The notes beneath the pieces are model-generated. The model did not search any database and had not been told where the DNA came from. It was given only the letters and a program-made list of their open reading frames with translations. This document shows positions 17,548 to 25,432 of a DNA stretch of 64,000 nt, in pieces (the stretch's first letter is position 1; every line of letters starts with the position of its first letter). Position numbers and translations under genes: made by a program. This DNA is from Nitrosomonadales bacterium (lineage in GTDB: Bacteria > Pseudomonadota > Gammaproteobacteria > Burkholderiales > Gallionellaceae), in assembly GCA_016235045.1 (NCBI GenBank), contig JACRME010000008.1, forward strand, positions 310,001 through 374,000, given 5' to 3'.

Positions 17548-17628
17548 ATCTAAAAGAAAAACGAGATGATAACCTCAACCCTATTTGTCGTTACGCGGAT
17601 GCGTGCGTTCGCATAATCGCTGTTAGAT
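17548..17628. other. attC-like terminal inverted sequences before an island gene
   Basis: ATCTAAAAG (17548-17556) and GTTAGAT (17622-17628) form short inverted ends about 80 bases apart. GTTAGAT fits the integron attC core GTTRRRY exactly, and ATCTAAA fits RYYYAAC at six of seven bases. The following gene starts 22 bases after. The inner boxes do not pair well, and no integrase is in the window, so this is a weak candidate. The gap 17369-17650 otherwise shows no gene. Confidence 0.2.
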
Positions 17629-17650
17629 TTGTTTTTCAAGGAATAACACT

Positions 17651-18238
17651 ATGCCATTTGCTGACCTCATGAATGACACGGTTGCCCTTCTCAAGAAGGA
17701 TGGCACTAAATTTAGTAGCCTCAAAGCGAACGTTCAGCGCAACAAGATATTCATGGATGCTGGCAAACTGTTAATTGAACCGGAAGACCTCATTCTGAGG
17801 ACTATGTCCAACGGAGCCGAGGAAACGTATCGTGTAATTGATCCAGGCTTCTATGAAGCCTTTCATGGCATACCGTCAAACTACCAGATGGAGGTTCAGA
17901 AGTTGGGTGTCCCAGAAGCAAAGAAGGCCGTTCAAAATATCACCTTCAACATCACAGGCCACAATGCCCGGATCAATCAAAACTCAATAGACAATTCAAC
18001 AAACGTAGTGCAGGTTGACTCTACCGCGCTCCAAAATCTCCAAGCTCTTCGCGCTGAGATTAGCCGATTACATATATCAGAAGAAGAGCGCGTTTCCGCT
18101 ATCGAGGTGGTGGATACCGTTGAAGAACAATTCAAGTCTGGCGCCCCCAAGAAATCAGTTGTTTCGGCGCTGCTTAACTCACTTCCTCACGTTGCCAACA
18201 TCACTTCAATTGTTGCCGCCATAGTGAGTCTCATGTGA
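17651..18238 (+). CDS. unknown accessory protein with Asn-rich motif and hydrophobic C-terminus
   Basis: 195 residues, AAGGA 7 bases before the ATG. I recognise no named function. The first 90 residues read as a compact beta domain (VALLKKDGTKF, IEPEDLILRTMSNG, VIDPGFYEAFHGIPSNYQ) that I recall from other accessory proteins of unknown function. Residues about 97-120 (ITFNITGHNARINQNSIDNS) are rich in Asn and Gly, then a predicted helix with acidic residues (ISEEERVSAIEVVDTVEE) and a hydrophobic end (NITSIVAAIVSLM) that could be a short membrane helix. Base composition is AT-richer than neighbouring genes, a sign of transfer. Possible phage-defence or toxin role is only a guess. Confidence 0.8.
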   Translation: MPFADLMNDTVALLKKDGTKFSSLKANVQRNKIFMDAGKLLIEPEDLILRTMSNGAEETYRVIDPGFYEAFHGIPSNYQMEVQKLGVPEAKKAVQNITFNITGHNARINQNSIDNSTNVVQVDSTALQNLQALRAEISRLHISEEERVSAIEVVDTVEEQFKSGAPKKSVVSALLNSLPHVANITSIVAAIVSLM

Positions 18239-18249
18239 GCGTGCAAAAA

Positions 18250-18310
18250 ACGTAACCCAGGACGGCGCAAAGGCGCGCCGCCTCTCAACTTTACGTTATA
18301 AACGTTATGC
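18250..18310. other. Imperfect palindrome after island gene (hairpin or attC-like)
   Basis: ACGTAA (18250-18255) pairs with TTACGT (18291-18296), and AGGACGGCGC (18259-18268) pairs imperfectly with GCGCGCCGCCT (18273-18283). The end reads GTTATAA and then GTTATGC (18304-18310). The layout resembles an attC hairpin but the core triplets deviate from GTTRRRY. It could equally be a terminator-like hairpin for the gene ending at 18238. Confidence 0.25.
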
Positions 18311-18371
18311 ATGAGACACAAATTGACTCCGGCACCTTGTAACTACCTTTTAACTAGGGAGTTTGATCAAT

Positions 18372-19502
18372 ATGGTACGTCAGGTGGCTGCTTTATCGAC
18401 AAGTCGCTTTACGATAGCGTCCATGCCCGAGTTGGTTGGCAAACTGGAGCAACATGAAAAAGCACTCCTAAACAAGGCGTGGGATAGTTACGTTTCTCAC
18501 GGCAGACTATTCCCTCTAAGAGGCCTTACAAGTATTTTCGGTAAGCTAACGATTAAAGAAGGTTTCTCTGGCTTAAACGAAAGCCTGATCTACGAAACAA
18601 ATGAACAAGATGGGCGCTATTTTAAGTTAACGCTCTGCGGTGCCTTTCTAACTAATCATGGCCCGGTTCTGACCTCTCTACTTGTTCGACTCCTGGATCT
18701 TGTCAAAGACCTTTGTGAAAACGATAGTTTTTTAAAGCAACTGAATAGAGACCAAATAAAGGATCCTAGGGCTTTCAGAGTCGGAAACTCAAATTCTGTT
18801 TAGACTCCTTACTCTGGGCTTGCCGGGTGGCATGCCTTTCTATTTATCCAGTTACGCGCCAGAGGGTACTGAATGGACGATCACCATCAAAGATTTGGAA
18901 GTCTTTGAACTTCTCCGCGCAGATGAAACGCAGGCATATTTGGATGAGCGCCTGTCAGAGGGTTACAGACCGGATGAGCCATGTTCATATGAGGAACGAC
19001 TTACATATCAGTTGCAAAGAGAGAGCACTGTCTTACCGATTGTCGACTACGATATATCCGCTGGTTCGGCGGAGGCAAAATCCACCTCAACGGCGGACGA
19101 AAAGCGTTCAGATTTGAACCCATGGCCAGTTATCCGTGGCTTCCTCCTTAACCTATCTAGCTATGACGTATCGATCAGTCTATTCTGACGCTACTTTCAA
19201 CCTGCGCAAAGCCAGGACTGAGTGTCCAGATTCTCACATCGAAACTACCTACTGATTTTGCTCTTGAAGGCAAGAAGTGGCTGAGCCAGCATGCAGGATG
19301 TTCACTCTATGTCCGTACAGCCAAGGAATTCCATGACCGCTTCATCGTTCTTGATAACTCTGCATGCTGGCATATCGGTTGTTCAATCAAGGACGCCGGG
19401 AACAAGGCATTCATGCTTAGCGAGTTGGAAGATCACGATAACCGCGAGGTCCTGCTTGCACAGGCAAGAAAGTCATGGGACGCTGGGATGGTTGTGCTGT
19501 AG
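18372..19502 (+). pseudogene. broken gene for a phospholipase D-like domain protein (at least two frameshifts)
   Basis: Three overlapping open stretches in different frames line up as one ~375-residue protein. The first (from ATG 18372, after AGGGAG) runs to a stop at 18803 and encodes a helical N-terminal region. A second frame, open from 18760 to 19188, begins LGLSESETQILFRLLTLGLPGG, plausibly continuing it. The third, open from 19167 to 19502, lacks any start codon near its beginning and ends with HDRFIVLD, WHIGCSIKDAGNKAFM and EVLLAQARKSW. This is the H-x-R/K-type catalytic half of PLD-like nucleases with the typical HIGxSIKD motif. Shifts near 18757 and 19167 therefore break it. AT-richer than neighbours. 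Confidence 0.65.
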
Positions 19503-19764
19503 TGAAATAGTAGCGTGAGTGACTGCAAGTTCCGTTATTCAAGGCACAAAGGACGCCCAGACCGCCCGCTCTCGATTTCCGCAATGGCCGAAAAGCAGCC
19601 GTTAAAAAGTGAAAGCTTAATTGCTCCCCATTTTTCGTTCTCGTTTAGAACGAATTCTGGCATCAAGTCGCGGCCAATATTCGGAATGGAATTTTTTTGA
19701 TATTAATTCTGTCGGGGCAGCGGCCATGACATCGATTCCTCATTGCATAACCGGCAACCACGGT

Positions 19765-20004
19765 TTAGCCCGGCATGCGAACGATGCGGAATTCGGCAGG
19801 ATTAACCTCTGGAATAAGCTTGGCTTGGGACACTGCTTTCGCAGCGGGCATGTTGCCAGCCTTCTTGCCAAAAGCCGCCTGGCGAGCTGCTTTGCTGAAA
19901 GAGGGTTTTGCCGCCACCACTTTTGCATGATGCACAGACCCGCGCGCACCGGCCTTCACAGGTTTCGCTTTTTTCTCAACGGCATGGGCAATTGCTTTTT
20001 TCAT
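19765..20004 (-). CDS. small lysine/alanine-rich basic protein
   Basis: 79 residues, strongly basic: a repeated pattern of Lys, Ala and Val in the first 50 residues, then a short hydrophobic stretch (NPAEFRIVRMPG). AGGA lies 7 bases before the ATG. No signal peptide. The composition resembles histone H1-like or nucleic-acid-binding tails of bacteria, but the sequence is too short and low-complexity for a family call. It follows the AT-rich island and precedes ychF at a distance; the GC level looks like the chromosome, not the island. The stretch 19503-19764 holds nothing I can support. Confidence 0.5.
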   Translation of the reverse strand: MKKAIAHAVEKKAKPVKAGARGSVHHAKVVAAKPSFSKAARQAAFGKKAGNMPAAKAVSQAKLIPEVNPAEFRIVRMPG

Positions 20005-20135
20005 GACGGCATCCTAGCACGTTAAGTCTGAACCGTTCAATGCGGCATTGGACAACCGACAGCGCTGGGTAAAGCGCAAGGACAGGGAGGACCTAGCACC
20101 CGACGATGCCCGGCCAGTTGATACGACATTTCCGC

Positions 20136-21227
20136 TCAGACGTTGAACAGGAAATTCATCACGTCGCCATCCTGCACGACGTAGTCTTTTCCTTCCACGC
20201 GCATCTTGCCCGCTTCCTTGGCACCGTGTTCACCTTTGAACGCGACAAAGTCGGCATAAGAGATGGTCTGCGCGCGGATGAAGCCTTTTTCAAAGTCGGT
20301 GTGGATGACACCGGCCGCCTGCGGCGCGGTATCGCCCTTGTGGATGGTCCAGGCGCGCACTTCTTTCACGCCGGCGGTGAAGTAGGTTTGCAGACCGAGC
20401 AGGTCGTAGCCGGTGCGGATCAGTTTGTTCAGGCCGGGTTCGTCCAGGCCGAGGTCGGCGAGGAATTCCTTCTTGTCGGCATCGTCGAGGTCGGCCAGCT
20501 CGGCTTCGATCTTGGCGCACAACGCCACCACAGGAGCGCCCTCTTTCGCCGCGTGTTCGCGCAGACGGTCCAGGTGCGGATTGTTCTCGAAGCCGTCCTC
20601 CAGCACGTTGCCAACATACATCGCGGGTTTGACGGTGAGCAGGCACAGCGGCTTGATGATGATCTTGTCGTCGTCGCTCAGGTTAAAAGTGCGCGCCGGT
20701 TTGCCTTCGTTCAGGTGCGGCAGCAGCTTCTCCAGCACGGCCACCAGCTTCTGCGCATCCTTGTCGCCTGACTTGGCTTTCTTGCCGTCGCGCTGGATGG
20801 TGCGTTCCACCACGGCGAGGTCGGCCAGCGCCAGTTCGGTGAGGATGACTTCGATGTCGGAGATGGGGTCGACCTTGCCTGCCACATGCACGACGTTCGG
20901 ATCGTCGAAGCAGCGCACCACGTTGACAATGGCATCGGTCTCGCGGATGTTGGCGAGGAACTGGTTGCCCAGGCCTTCGCCCTTGGAAGCGCCCGCAACC
21001 AGTCCGGCGATGTCGACGAACTCGACGATGGCGGGCTGCATGCGTTGCGGTTTGACGATCTTGGCCAGCTCATCCATGCGCGGATCGGGCACTTCGACGA
21101 TGCCGACGTTGGGCTCGATGGTGCAGAAGGGATAATTCTCCGCCGCGATGCCAGCCTTGGTGAGCGCGTTGAACAGCGTGGATTTGCCCACGTTGGGGAG
21201 ACCGACGATACCGCACTTGAGACTCAT
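20136..21227 (-). CDS. ychF: redox-regulated Obg-like ATPase YchF
   Basis: 363 residues, the usual size. G1 is GLPNVGKST, switch region [20 protein letters not shown], and the C-terminal TGS domain ends in [14 protein letters not shown]. The family prefers ATP to GTP owing to a changed G4 motif. The start is the ATG of [15 protein letters not shown] lies 7 bases before it. Seventeen in-frame upstream codons run into the CACAGAG repeat and are not used. It follows pth on the same strand, with the 21256-21341 repeat between them. Acts in ribosome-associated stress control. Confidence 0.97.
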   Translation of the reverse strand: MSLKCGIVGLPNVGKSTLFNALTKAGIAAENYPFCTIEPNVGIVEVPDPRMDELAKIVKPQRMQPAIVEFVDIAGLVAGASKGEGLGNQFLANIRETDAIVNVVRCFDDPNVVHVAGKVDPISDIEVILTELALADLAVVERTIQRDGKKAKSGDKDAQKLVAVLEKLLPHLNEGKPARTFNLSDDDKIIIKPLCLLTVKPAMYVGNVLEDGFENNPHLDRLREHAAKEGAPVVALCAKIEAELADLDDADKKEFLADLGLDEPGLNKLIRTGYDLLGLQTYFTAGVKEVRAWTIHKGDTAPQAAGVIHTDFEKGFIRAQTISYADFVAFKGEHGAKEAGKMRVEGKDYVVQDGDVMNFLFNV

Positions 21228-21255
21228 GTTTATTTCCTTAAATTCAAAATCATTT

Positions 21256-21341
21256 GCCACAGAGAACACAGAGTACACAGAGATGGTCGAGGTACTCTAT
21301 CTGTCGGAGGTTTTCTCTGTGTGCTCTGTGATCTCTGTGGC
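21256..21341. repeat. CACAGAG-type inverted repeat element, copy A
   Basis: GCCACAGAGA... and ...TCTCTGTGGC ends face each other, with further ACACAGAG/CTCTGTG blocks inside. It lies between the co-directional pth and ychF genes. Copies B and C sit at 24747-24860 and 38563-38657. Confidence 0.9.
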
Positions 21342-21352
21342 TAAGATTGTTT

Positions 21353-21931
21353 TTACGCACTATGCAGCTTCAACATCGCTGCTTCCAGTTTACCCTCGAT
21401 GATGAGCGGCGCAACATCTTGCGCACGCTGCAGCGCTTCTTCGATCAATCCCTGCTCTTCCTTGCGCGGCGCATTCAGCACGTAATTGACGACCTGGTCG
21501 CGCTCGCCGGGATGGCCGATGCCGACGCGCAGGCGCCAGAAATCCTTGGTGCCCAGGTGCGCGACGATGTCCTTCAGGCCGTTGTGCCCGCCGGGGCCCC
21601 CGCCCAGTTTGAGTTTGGCACTGCCCGGCGGCAGGTCGAGTTCGTCATGCACCACCAGTATCTGGTCCGGCAATATCTTGTAAAACAATGCCAGTGCACC
21701 GACCGACCTGCCGCTCACGTTCATGAAGGTCTGCGGTTTGAGCAGATGCACTTCGTGCCCGTGCAGGTTGACCTTGGCGATCAGGCCGTGAAATTTGCCG
21801 TCGGCCTTGAAATTCGCATTTTGCAAACGCGCCAGTTCATCCACCCACCAGAACCCGGCGTTGTGGCGCGTGGCTTCGTACTCCCGGCCCGGATTACCCA
21901 GTCCGGCTATCAATCTGATCGGTTCGCTCAT
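21353..21931 (-). CDS. pth: peptidyl-tRNA hydrolase
   Basis: 192 residues. Catalytic and substrate-binding residues are in [18 protein letters not shown] (His23 is the active-site base), [16 protein letters not shown] and [11 protein letters not shown]. It frees tRNA from stalled or dropped peptidyl-tRNA. I choose the ATG of MSEPIRL: the earlier in-frame start overlaps the rplY terminator hairpin and would add six residues of no homology. It lies downstream of rplY and upstream of ychF on the same strand, in the conserved rplY-pth-ychF order. Confidence 0.96.
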   Translation of the reverse strand: MSEPIRLIAGLGNPGREYEATRHNAGFWWVDELARLQNANFKADGKFHGLIAKVNLHGHEVHLLKPQTFMNVSGRSVGALALFYKILPDQILVVHDELDLPPGSAKLKLGGGPGGHNGLKDIVAHLGTKDFWRLRVGIGHPGERDQVVNYVLNAPRKEEQGLIEEALQRAQDVAPLIIEGKLEAAMLKLHSA

Positions 21932-21934
21932 AAT

Positions 21935-21974
21935 GAAAAAACCCGCCATGCAATGTTTGATCGCATGGCGGGTT
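21935..21974 (-). terminator. Rho-independent terminator after rplY
   Basis: A 12-bp inverted repeat (AACCCGCCATGC at 21940-21951 with GCATGGCGGGTT at 21963-21974) followed on the minus strand by T6. It lies directly after the rplY stop and just before the pth start, so pth needs read-through or its own promoter. Confidence 0.85.
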
Positions 21975-21988
21975 GTTCCTGAAGCAGG

Positions 21989-22666
21989 TTACTTCTTGGC
22001 TTCTGCAGCAGGCTTCGCAGCGGCGGCTGCAGGAGCAGCGGCTGCGGTTGCGGCGGCAGATGCAGCTTCGGAAGCAGCGGCTTCGGCGGCCGCCTCGACG
22101 TGACCGCGCGGCACCTGCACCGTCGCCACGGCATCGTTTGCGTGGTGATGGCCCGCCACCGCAACGCCCTTGGGCAGCTTGACGTCGGACACGTGGATGG
22201 AGTGGCCCAGGTCCAGATGCGCCAGATCCACCTCGACGGAAGCAGGCAGATCGGCCGGCAAGCAATTGATCTCCAGTTCGTTCAACACGTGGCTGATGAT
22301 GCCGCCGCCGGTCTTCACGCCGGGTGCGATCTCGGCGTTGATGAAGTGCAACGGCACCCTCATGTGGATCTTCTTCTTGGCATCGACGCGCTGGAAGTCG
22401 ATGTGCTGGACTTGCTGGCGGAACGGATGCATATGGAAGTCGCGCAGCAGCACGGATTCCTTCTTGCCGTCCAAATCCAGCGACAGGATGGAAGCATGAA
22501 ACGCTTCGTTGCGCAGTGCGTAATACAGTGTGTTGTGATCGAGTTCGATCAAGGCCGCCTCGCCCGCACCGTAAACGATGCCGGGAACGCGATTCGCCTT
22601 GCGCAGACGGCGGCTCGCACCCGTTCCTTGCGCCTTGCGTGTTGTTGCGCTGATTTCGATTGCCAT
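21989..22666 (-). CDS. rplY: 50S ribosomal protein L25/general stress protein Ctc
   Basis: 225 residues, the long (Ctc) form. An N-terminal L25 domain ([57 protein letters not shown]) binds 5S rRNA; a C-terminal beta domain follows, then an Ala/Glu-rich tail (about 190-225). AGTGGAGAAG-type sequence lies near the start. It follows prs on the same strand with about 80 bases between, and is closed by a clear terminator. The tail is longer than in many relatives but of the usual low-complexity type. Confidence 0.96.
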   Translation of the reverse strand: MAIEISATTRKAQGTGASRRLRKANRVPGIVYGAGEAALIELDHNTLYYALRNEAFHASILSLDLDGKKESVLLRDFHMHPFRQQVQHIDFQRVDAKKKIHMRVPLHFINAEIAPGVKTGGGIISHVLNELEINCLPADLPASVEVDLAHLDLGHSIHVSDVKLPKGVAVAGHHHANDAVATVQVPRGHVEAAAEAAASEAASAAATAAAAPAAAAAKPAAEAKK

Positions 22667-22747
22667 TTTACTTCTCCACTTCTAATGAAGCGCTCCGCGA
22701 CCAGAGGCTTCGGGTTGTGCATCAGCCAACATGGCTGACACGAAAAC

Positions 22748-23695
22748 TTAATCCATGAACAGCGAACTGACCGACTCTTCCGCGTTGATGCGGCGCATGG
22801 TCTCGGCCATCAGTTCCGCCACGCTCAATTGGCGGATGCGCTTGCAGTTGCGCGCTTCTTCGCGCAACGGGATGGTGTCGGTCACCACCAGTTCGTCGAT
22901 CGCCGACTTTTCGATGCGCTCGATCGCCGGGCCGGACAGCACCGGGTGCGTACAGTAGGCAAGCACGCGCTCGGCGCCCTTTTCCTTCAGGGCATTGGCC
23001 GCTTCGCACAGGGTGTTGGCGGTATCCACCATGTCGTCCATGATGATGCAGGTGCGCCCGGCCACGTCGCCGATGATGTTCATCACCTTGGCCACGTTCG
23101 GTTTGGGGCGGCGCTTGTCGATGATGGCCAGATCGGATTCCAGGCGCTTGGCCAATGCTCGCGCACGCACCACGCCGCCGACGTCCGGCGAAACCACGAT
23201 CAGGTTGTCGTAATGCTGTTTCCACACATCCGACAACAGGATGGGTGCGGCATATATATTGTCAACCGGGATATCGAAGAAGCCCTGTATCTGGTCGGAG
23301 TGCAAATCCATGGTCAGCAGGCGGTCCACGCCGACGCCGACCAGCATGTCGGCCACCACCTTGGCGGTGATCGCCACGCGCGCGGAACGCGGACGGCGAT
23401 CCTGGCGGGCGTAGCCGAAATAGGGCATGGCGGCGGTGATGCGGGCGGCCGAGGCGCGCTTCAGCGCATCCACCATCACCATCACTTCCATCAGGCTGTC
23501 GTTGGTCGGCACGCAGGTGGATTGCAGAATAAAGACATCCTTGCCGCGCACATGCTCGAGAATCTCGACCATCACTTCGCCGTCGGAAAAACGGCCGACC
23601 GTCGCGCGGCCGAGGTGGATGTGCAGGTGCTTCGCCACGTCTTGCGCGAGCTTGGGATTGGCGTTACCGGTGAAAACCATCATGTCGCCGGACAT
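22748..23695 (-). CDS. prs: ribose-phosphate pyrophosphokinase
   Basis: 315 residues. It makes PRPP from ribose 5-phosphate and ATP for nucleotide, His and Trp synthesis. Key segments are [21 protein letters not shown], the [17 protein letters not shown] loop, [18 protein letters not shown], and the PRPP-binding [13 protein letters not shown]. The ATG at 23693-23695 is preferred because GAGGTG lies a few bases ahead; a GTG two codons upstream is possible. It lies after the tRNA-Gln gene, separated by a hairpin terminator. Confidence 0.97.
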   Translation of the reverse strand: MSGDMMVFTGNANPKLAQDVAKHLHIHLGRATVGRFSDGEVMVEILEHVRGKDVFILQSTCVPTNDSLMEVMVMVDALKRASAARITAAMPYFGYARQDRRPRSARVAITAKVVADMLVGVGVDRLLTMDLHSDQIQGFFDIPVDNIYAAPILLSDVWKQHYDNLIVVSPDVGGVVRARALAKRLESDLAIIDKRRPKPNVAKVMNIIGDVAGRTCIIMDDMVDTANTLCEAANALKEKGAERVLAYCTHPVLSGPAIERIEKSAIDELVVTDTIPLREEARNCKRIRQLSVAELMAETMRRINAEESVSSLFMD

Positions 23696-23708
23696 GGTCA
23701 CCTCGCAA

Positions 23709-23733
23709 AATTAAAATGGGCGCGAACGCCCAT
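23709..23733 (-). terminator. Terminator-like hairpin between tRNA-Gln and prs
   Basis: ATGGGCG (23716-23722) pairs perfectly with CGCCCAT (23727-23733) around a CGAA loop, and the minus strand continues with a T-rich run. It would end transcripts from the tRNA gene just before the prs ribosome site, or attenuate read-through into prs. Confidence 0.7.
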
Positions 23734-23753
23734 CACGATCCGGTTGAAGAATC

Positions 23754-23828
23754 TGGCTGGGGAGGTAGGGATCGAACCTACGAATGTCGGAATCAAAATC
23801 CGATGCCTTACCACTTGGCGACTCCCCA
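23754..23828 (-). tRNA. tRNA-Gln (anticodon TTG)
   Basis: On the minus strand the gene starts TGGGGAGTCGCCAAG and ends with encoded CCA. The acceptor stem TGGGGAG pairs with CTCCCCA, the T arm contains GTTCGAATC, and the anticodon loop reads TTTTGAT, giving anticodon TTG. 75 bases with CCA. It lies between ispE and prs, its usual neighbour genes in beta- and gammaproteobacteria. Confidence 0.97.
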
Positions 23829-23849
23829 ATTACTTTTTGAAGACGCTGT

Positions 23850-24725
23850 CTACTTCCGCGCTTCTGCTGCAAAATCTTTCAGCGGATGCTGCTGCAAACC
23901 GCGCGCGGCAAATCCGCGCATATTCGGCGGCAACTGCCGCATTACTGCCTGCGCTTCCTTTTCGGTGGCGAACTCGGCAAATACGCATGCGCCCGAGCCC
24001 GTCATCCGTGCGGGCGCGAACCCGGCCAGCCATGCCAGATGTTCAGCCACTTCGGGGTATAACTTGCAGGCTACCGCTTGCAGGTCGTTTTTTAACCCGT
24101 TCCGGCCTTCCGCCCGAAAATACAGCCCCTTCGGAAGGGCGCGCATTGTCATCGAAATCGTATTTCGTGTCAATTCGGGATGGCCGAATATCTGCGCGGT
24201 GGGCACCTGTACCGGGGGGCACAGCACCACATACCACGCCTCCGCCAGGGGATATGGCTGCAACTGCTCGCCCACACCCTCGGCAAAGGCGTTTTCGCCG
24301 AATACGAACACCGGCACGTCGGCCCCCAGACTCAATCCCAGTTGCATCAGGCGTTCGCGCGTCAAGCCCAGTCCCCACAGCCGGTTCAGCGCCAGCAGGG
24401 TGGTGGCCGCATCCGAACTGCCGCCGCCCAGGCCGCCGCCCATGGGGATGCGCTTTTCCAGTTCGATGTCCACGCCCGATTTGCAGCCGGTCTCCTGTTG
24501 CAGCAGGCGCGCGGCGCGCACGCACAAGTCCTGCTCCGGCGGCACGCCGTCCAGTGCGTTGATGCGGTGCACGTCGCCGTCCTGGCGCAGGGTGAAATGC
24601 AGGGTGTCGTTCAGGTCGATGAAGCGGAACAGGGTTTGCAGCAGGTGGTAACCGTCGGCACGGCGCCCGACCACATGCAGGAACAGGTTGAGCTTGGCGG
24701 GGGCAGGACAGGTCAGCGTTTGCAT
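23850..24725 (-). CDS. ispE: 4-diphosphocytidyl-2-C-methyl-D-erythritol kinase
   Basis: 291 residues. GHMP kinase: PAPAKLNLFLHVVGRRADGYH near the start, the ATP loop PMGGGLGGGSSDAATTLLALN at about 90-110, and a C-terminal GSGACVFAEF motif. It phosphorylates CDP-methylerythritol in the non-mevalonate isoprenoid pathway. It sits downstream of lolB, with a 114-base CACAGAG repeat element between, and upstream of the tRNA-Gln gene, all on one strand. Confidence 0.97.
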   Translation of the reverse strand: MQTLTCPAPAKLNLFLHVVGRRADGYHLLQTLFRFIDLNDTLHFTLRQDGDVHRINALDGVPPEQDLCVRAARLLQQETGCKSGVDIELEKRIPMGGGLGGGSSDAATTLLALNRLWGLGLTRERLMQLGLSLGADVPVFVFGENAFAEGVGEQLQPYPLAEAWYVVLCPPVQVPTAQIFGHPELTRNTISMTMRALPKGLYFRAEGRNGLKNDLQAVACKLYPEVAEHLAWLAGFAPARMTGSGACVFAEFATEKEAQAVMRQLPPNMRGFAARGLQQHPLKDFAAEARK

Positions 24726-24746
24726 CTAATTAAACCCAAATTACTA

Positions 24747-24860
24747 GCCACAGAGTTCACAGAGGACACAGGGAAAGAGTCGCCCCCACAAGCTTGGCTG
24801 GAATCCGCCGAAGCGGATTTGCGCTAGCGATTTCTCTGTGATCTCTGTGTTCTCTGTGGC
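24747..24860. repeat. CACAGAG-type inverted repeat element, copy B
   Basis: GCCACAGAG...GGACACAGGG at the left and CTCTGTGATCTCTGTG...CTCTGTGGC at the right. The middle differs from copies A and C and contains its own small inverted repeat around AATCCGCC/GGCGGATT-type sequence (ATCCGCCGAAGCGGAT). Located between the co-directional lolB and ispE genes. Confidence 0.88.
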
Positions 24861-24878
24861 AAATTTGTTTTTCAAGGT

Positions 24879-25430
24879 TCATTGCGCCTCCCATTCGTCG
24901 ATCAGCAGCACGACCTCCATGCCGTCGCGTTGCAGCTTCAGCCGCAATGGCAGCGCATCCGGCGCGGCAGCCGCATAGCGCGAATAGCCGATCTCCCAGC
25001 CCTGTTGCTGCAGCATGCTCACTTGCCCGTTGGCATCGCGTTCGATGCTGGACTCGCTGCCGGGGGCGGGCAAGGCCGTGACCCAGTAACGCAGGCCGGA
25101 CAGCGGCAACTGCCAGCCCAGCGCCTGCTGCATCAGGGACTCCATATCCTGCGCCGTGTAGCGTTTGCCGGAGGCCTCCAGCGTGATTTCCTGCGCGTCG
25201 CGGCGGATGCGCGCCATCGTCTGTCCCAGCGGCGCCAGCAGCAGGATTTCATCCGCCTCCGCCCGGTGCTCCCAGCGCACGCCGGCGCTTTCGCGCTTAT
25301 CGCCCTGCTTGACGGCGACGCGCCCGTTGAACGCGAATGGCGCATCGGCTTGCAGCGGACGCTGCACCGCGACGGGCGCAGTCGCGCAGCCGGTGAGCAG
25401 CAAAATCAGCAACAAAAGGAAACGCGGCAT
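24879..25430 (-). CDS. lolB: outer membrane lipoprotein assembly protein LolB
   Basis: 183 residues. Lipoprotein signal with lipobox LLTGC (Cys15). The mature part has the LolB fold markers FNGRVAVKQGDKRESAGVRWEH, EILLLAPLGQTMARI, LPLSGLRYWVTALP and a C-terminal LKLQRDGMEVVLLIDEW. LolB receives lipoproteins from LolA and inserts them in the outer membrane, relevant to the many lipoproteins in this window. It starts 2 bases after the stop of the TPR gene, so the two are co-transcribed. Confidence 0.94.
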   Translation of the reverse strand: MPRFLLLLILLLTGCATAPVAVQRPLQADAPFAFNGRVAVKQGDKRESAGVRWEHRAEADEILLLAPLGQTMARIRRDAQEITLEASGKRYTAQDMESLMQQALGWQLPLSGLRYWVTALPAPGSESSIERDANGQVSMLQQQGWEIGYSRYAAAAPDALPLRLKLQRDGMEVVLLIDEWEAQ

Positions 25431-25432
25431 AT

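Noticed and set aside
22829-24562. Long plus-strand open frame over prs, tRNA-Gln and ispE
   Set aside because: It runs across a tRNA gene and two well-supported genes on the other strand; GC-driven shadow frame.
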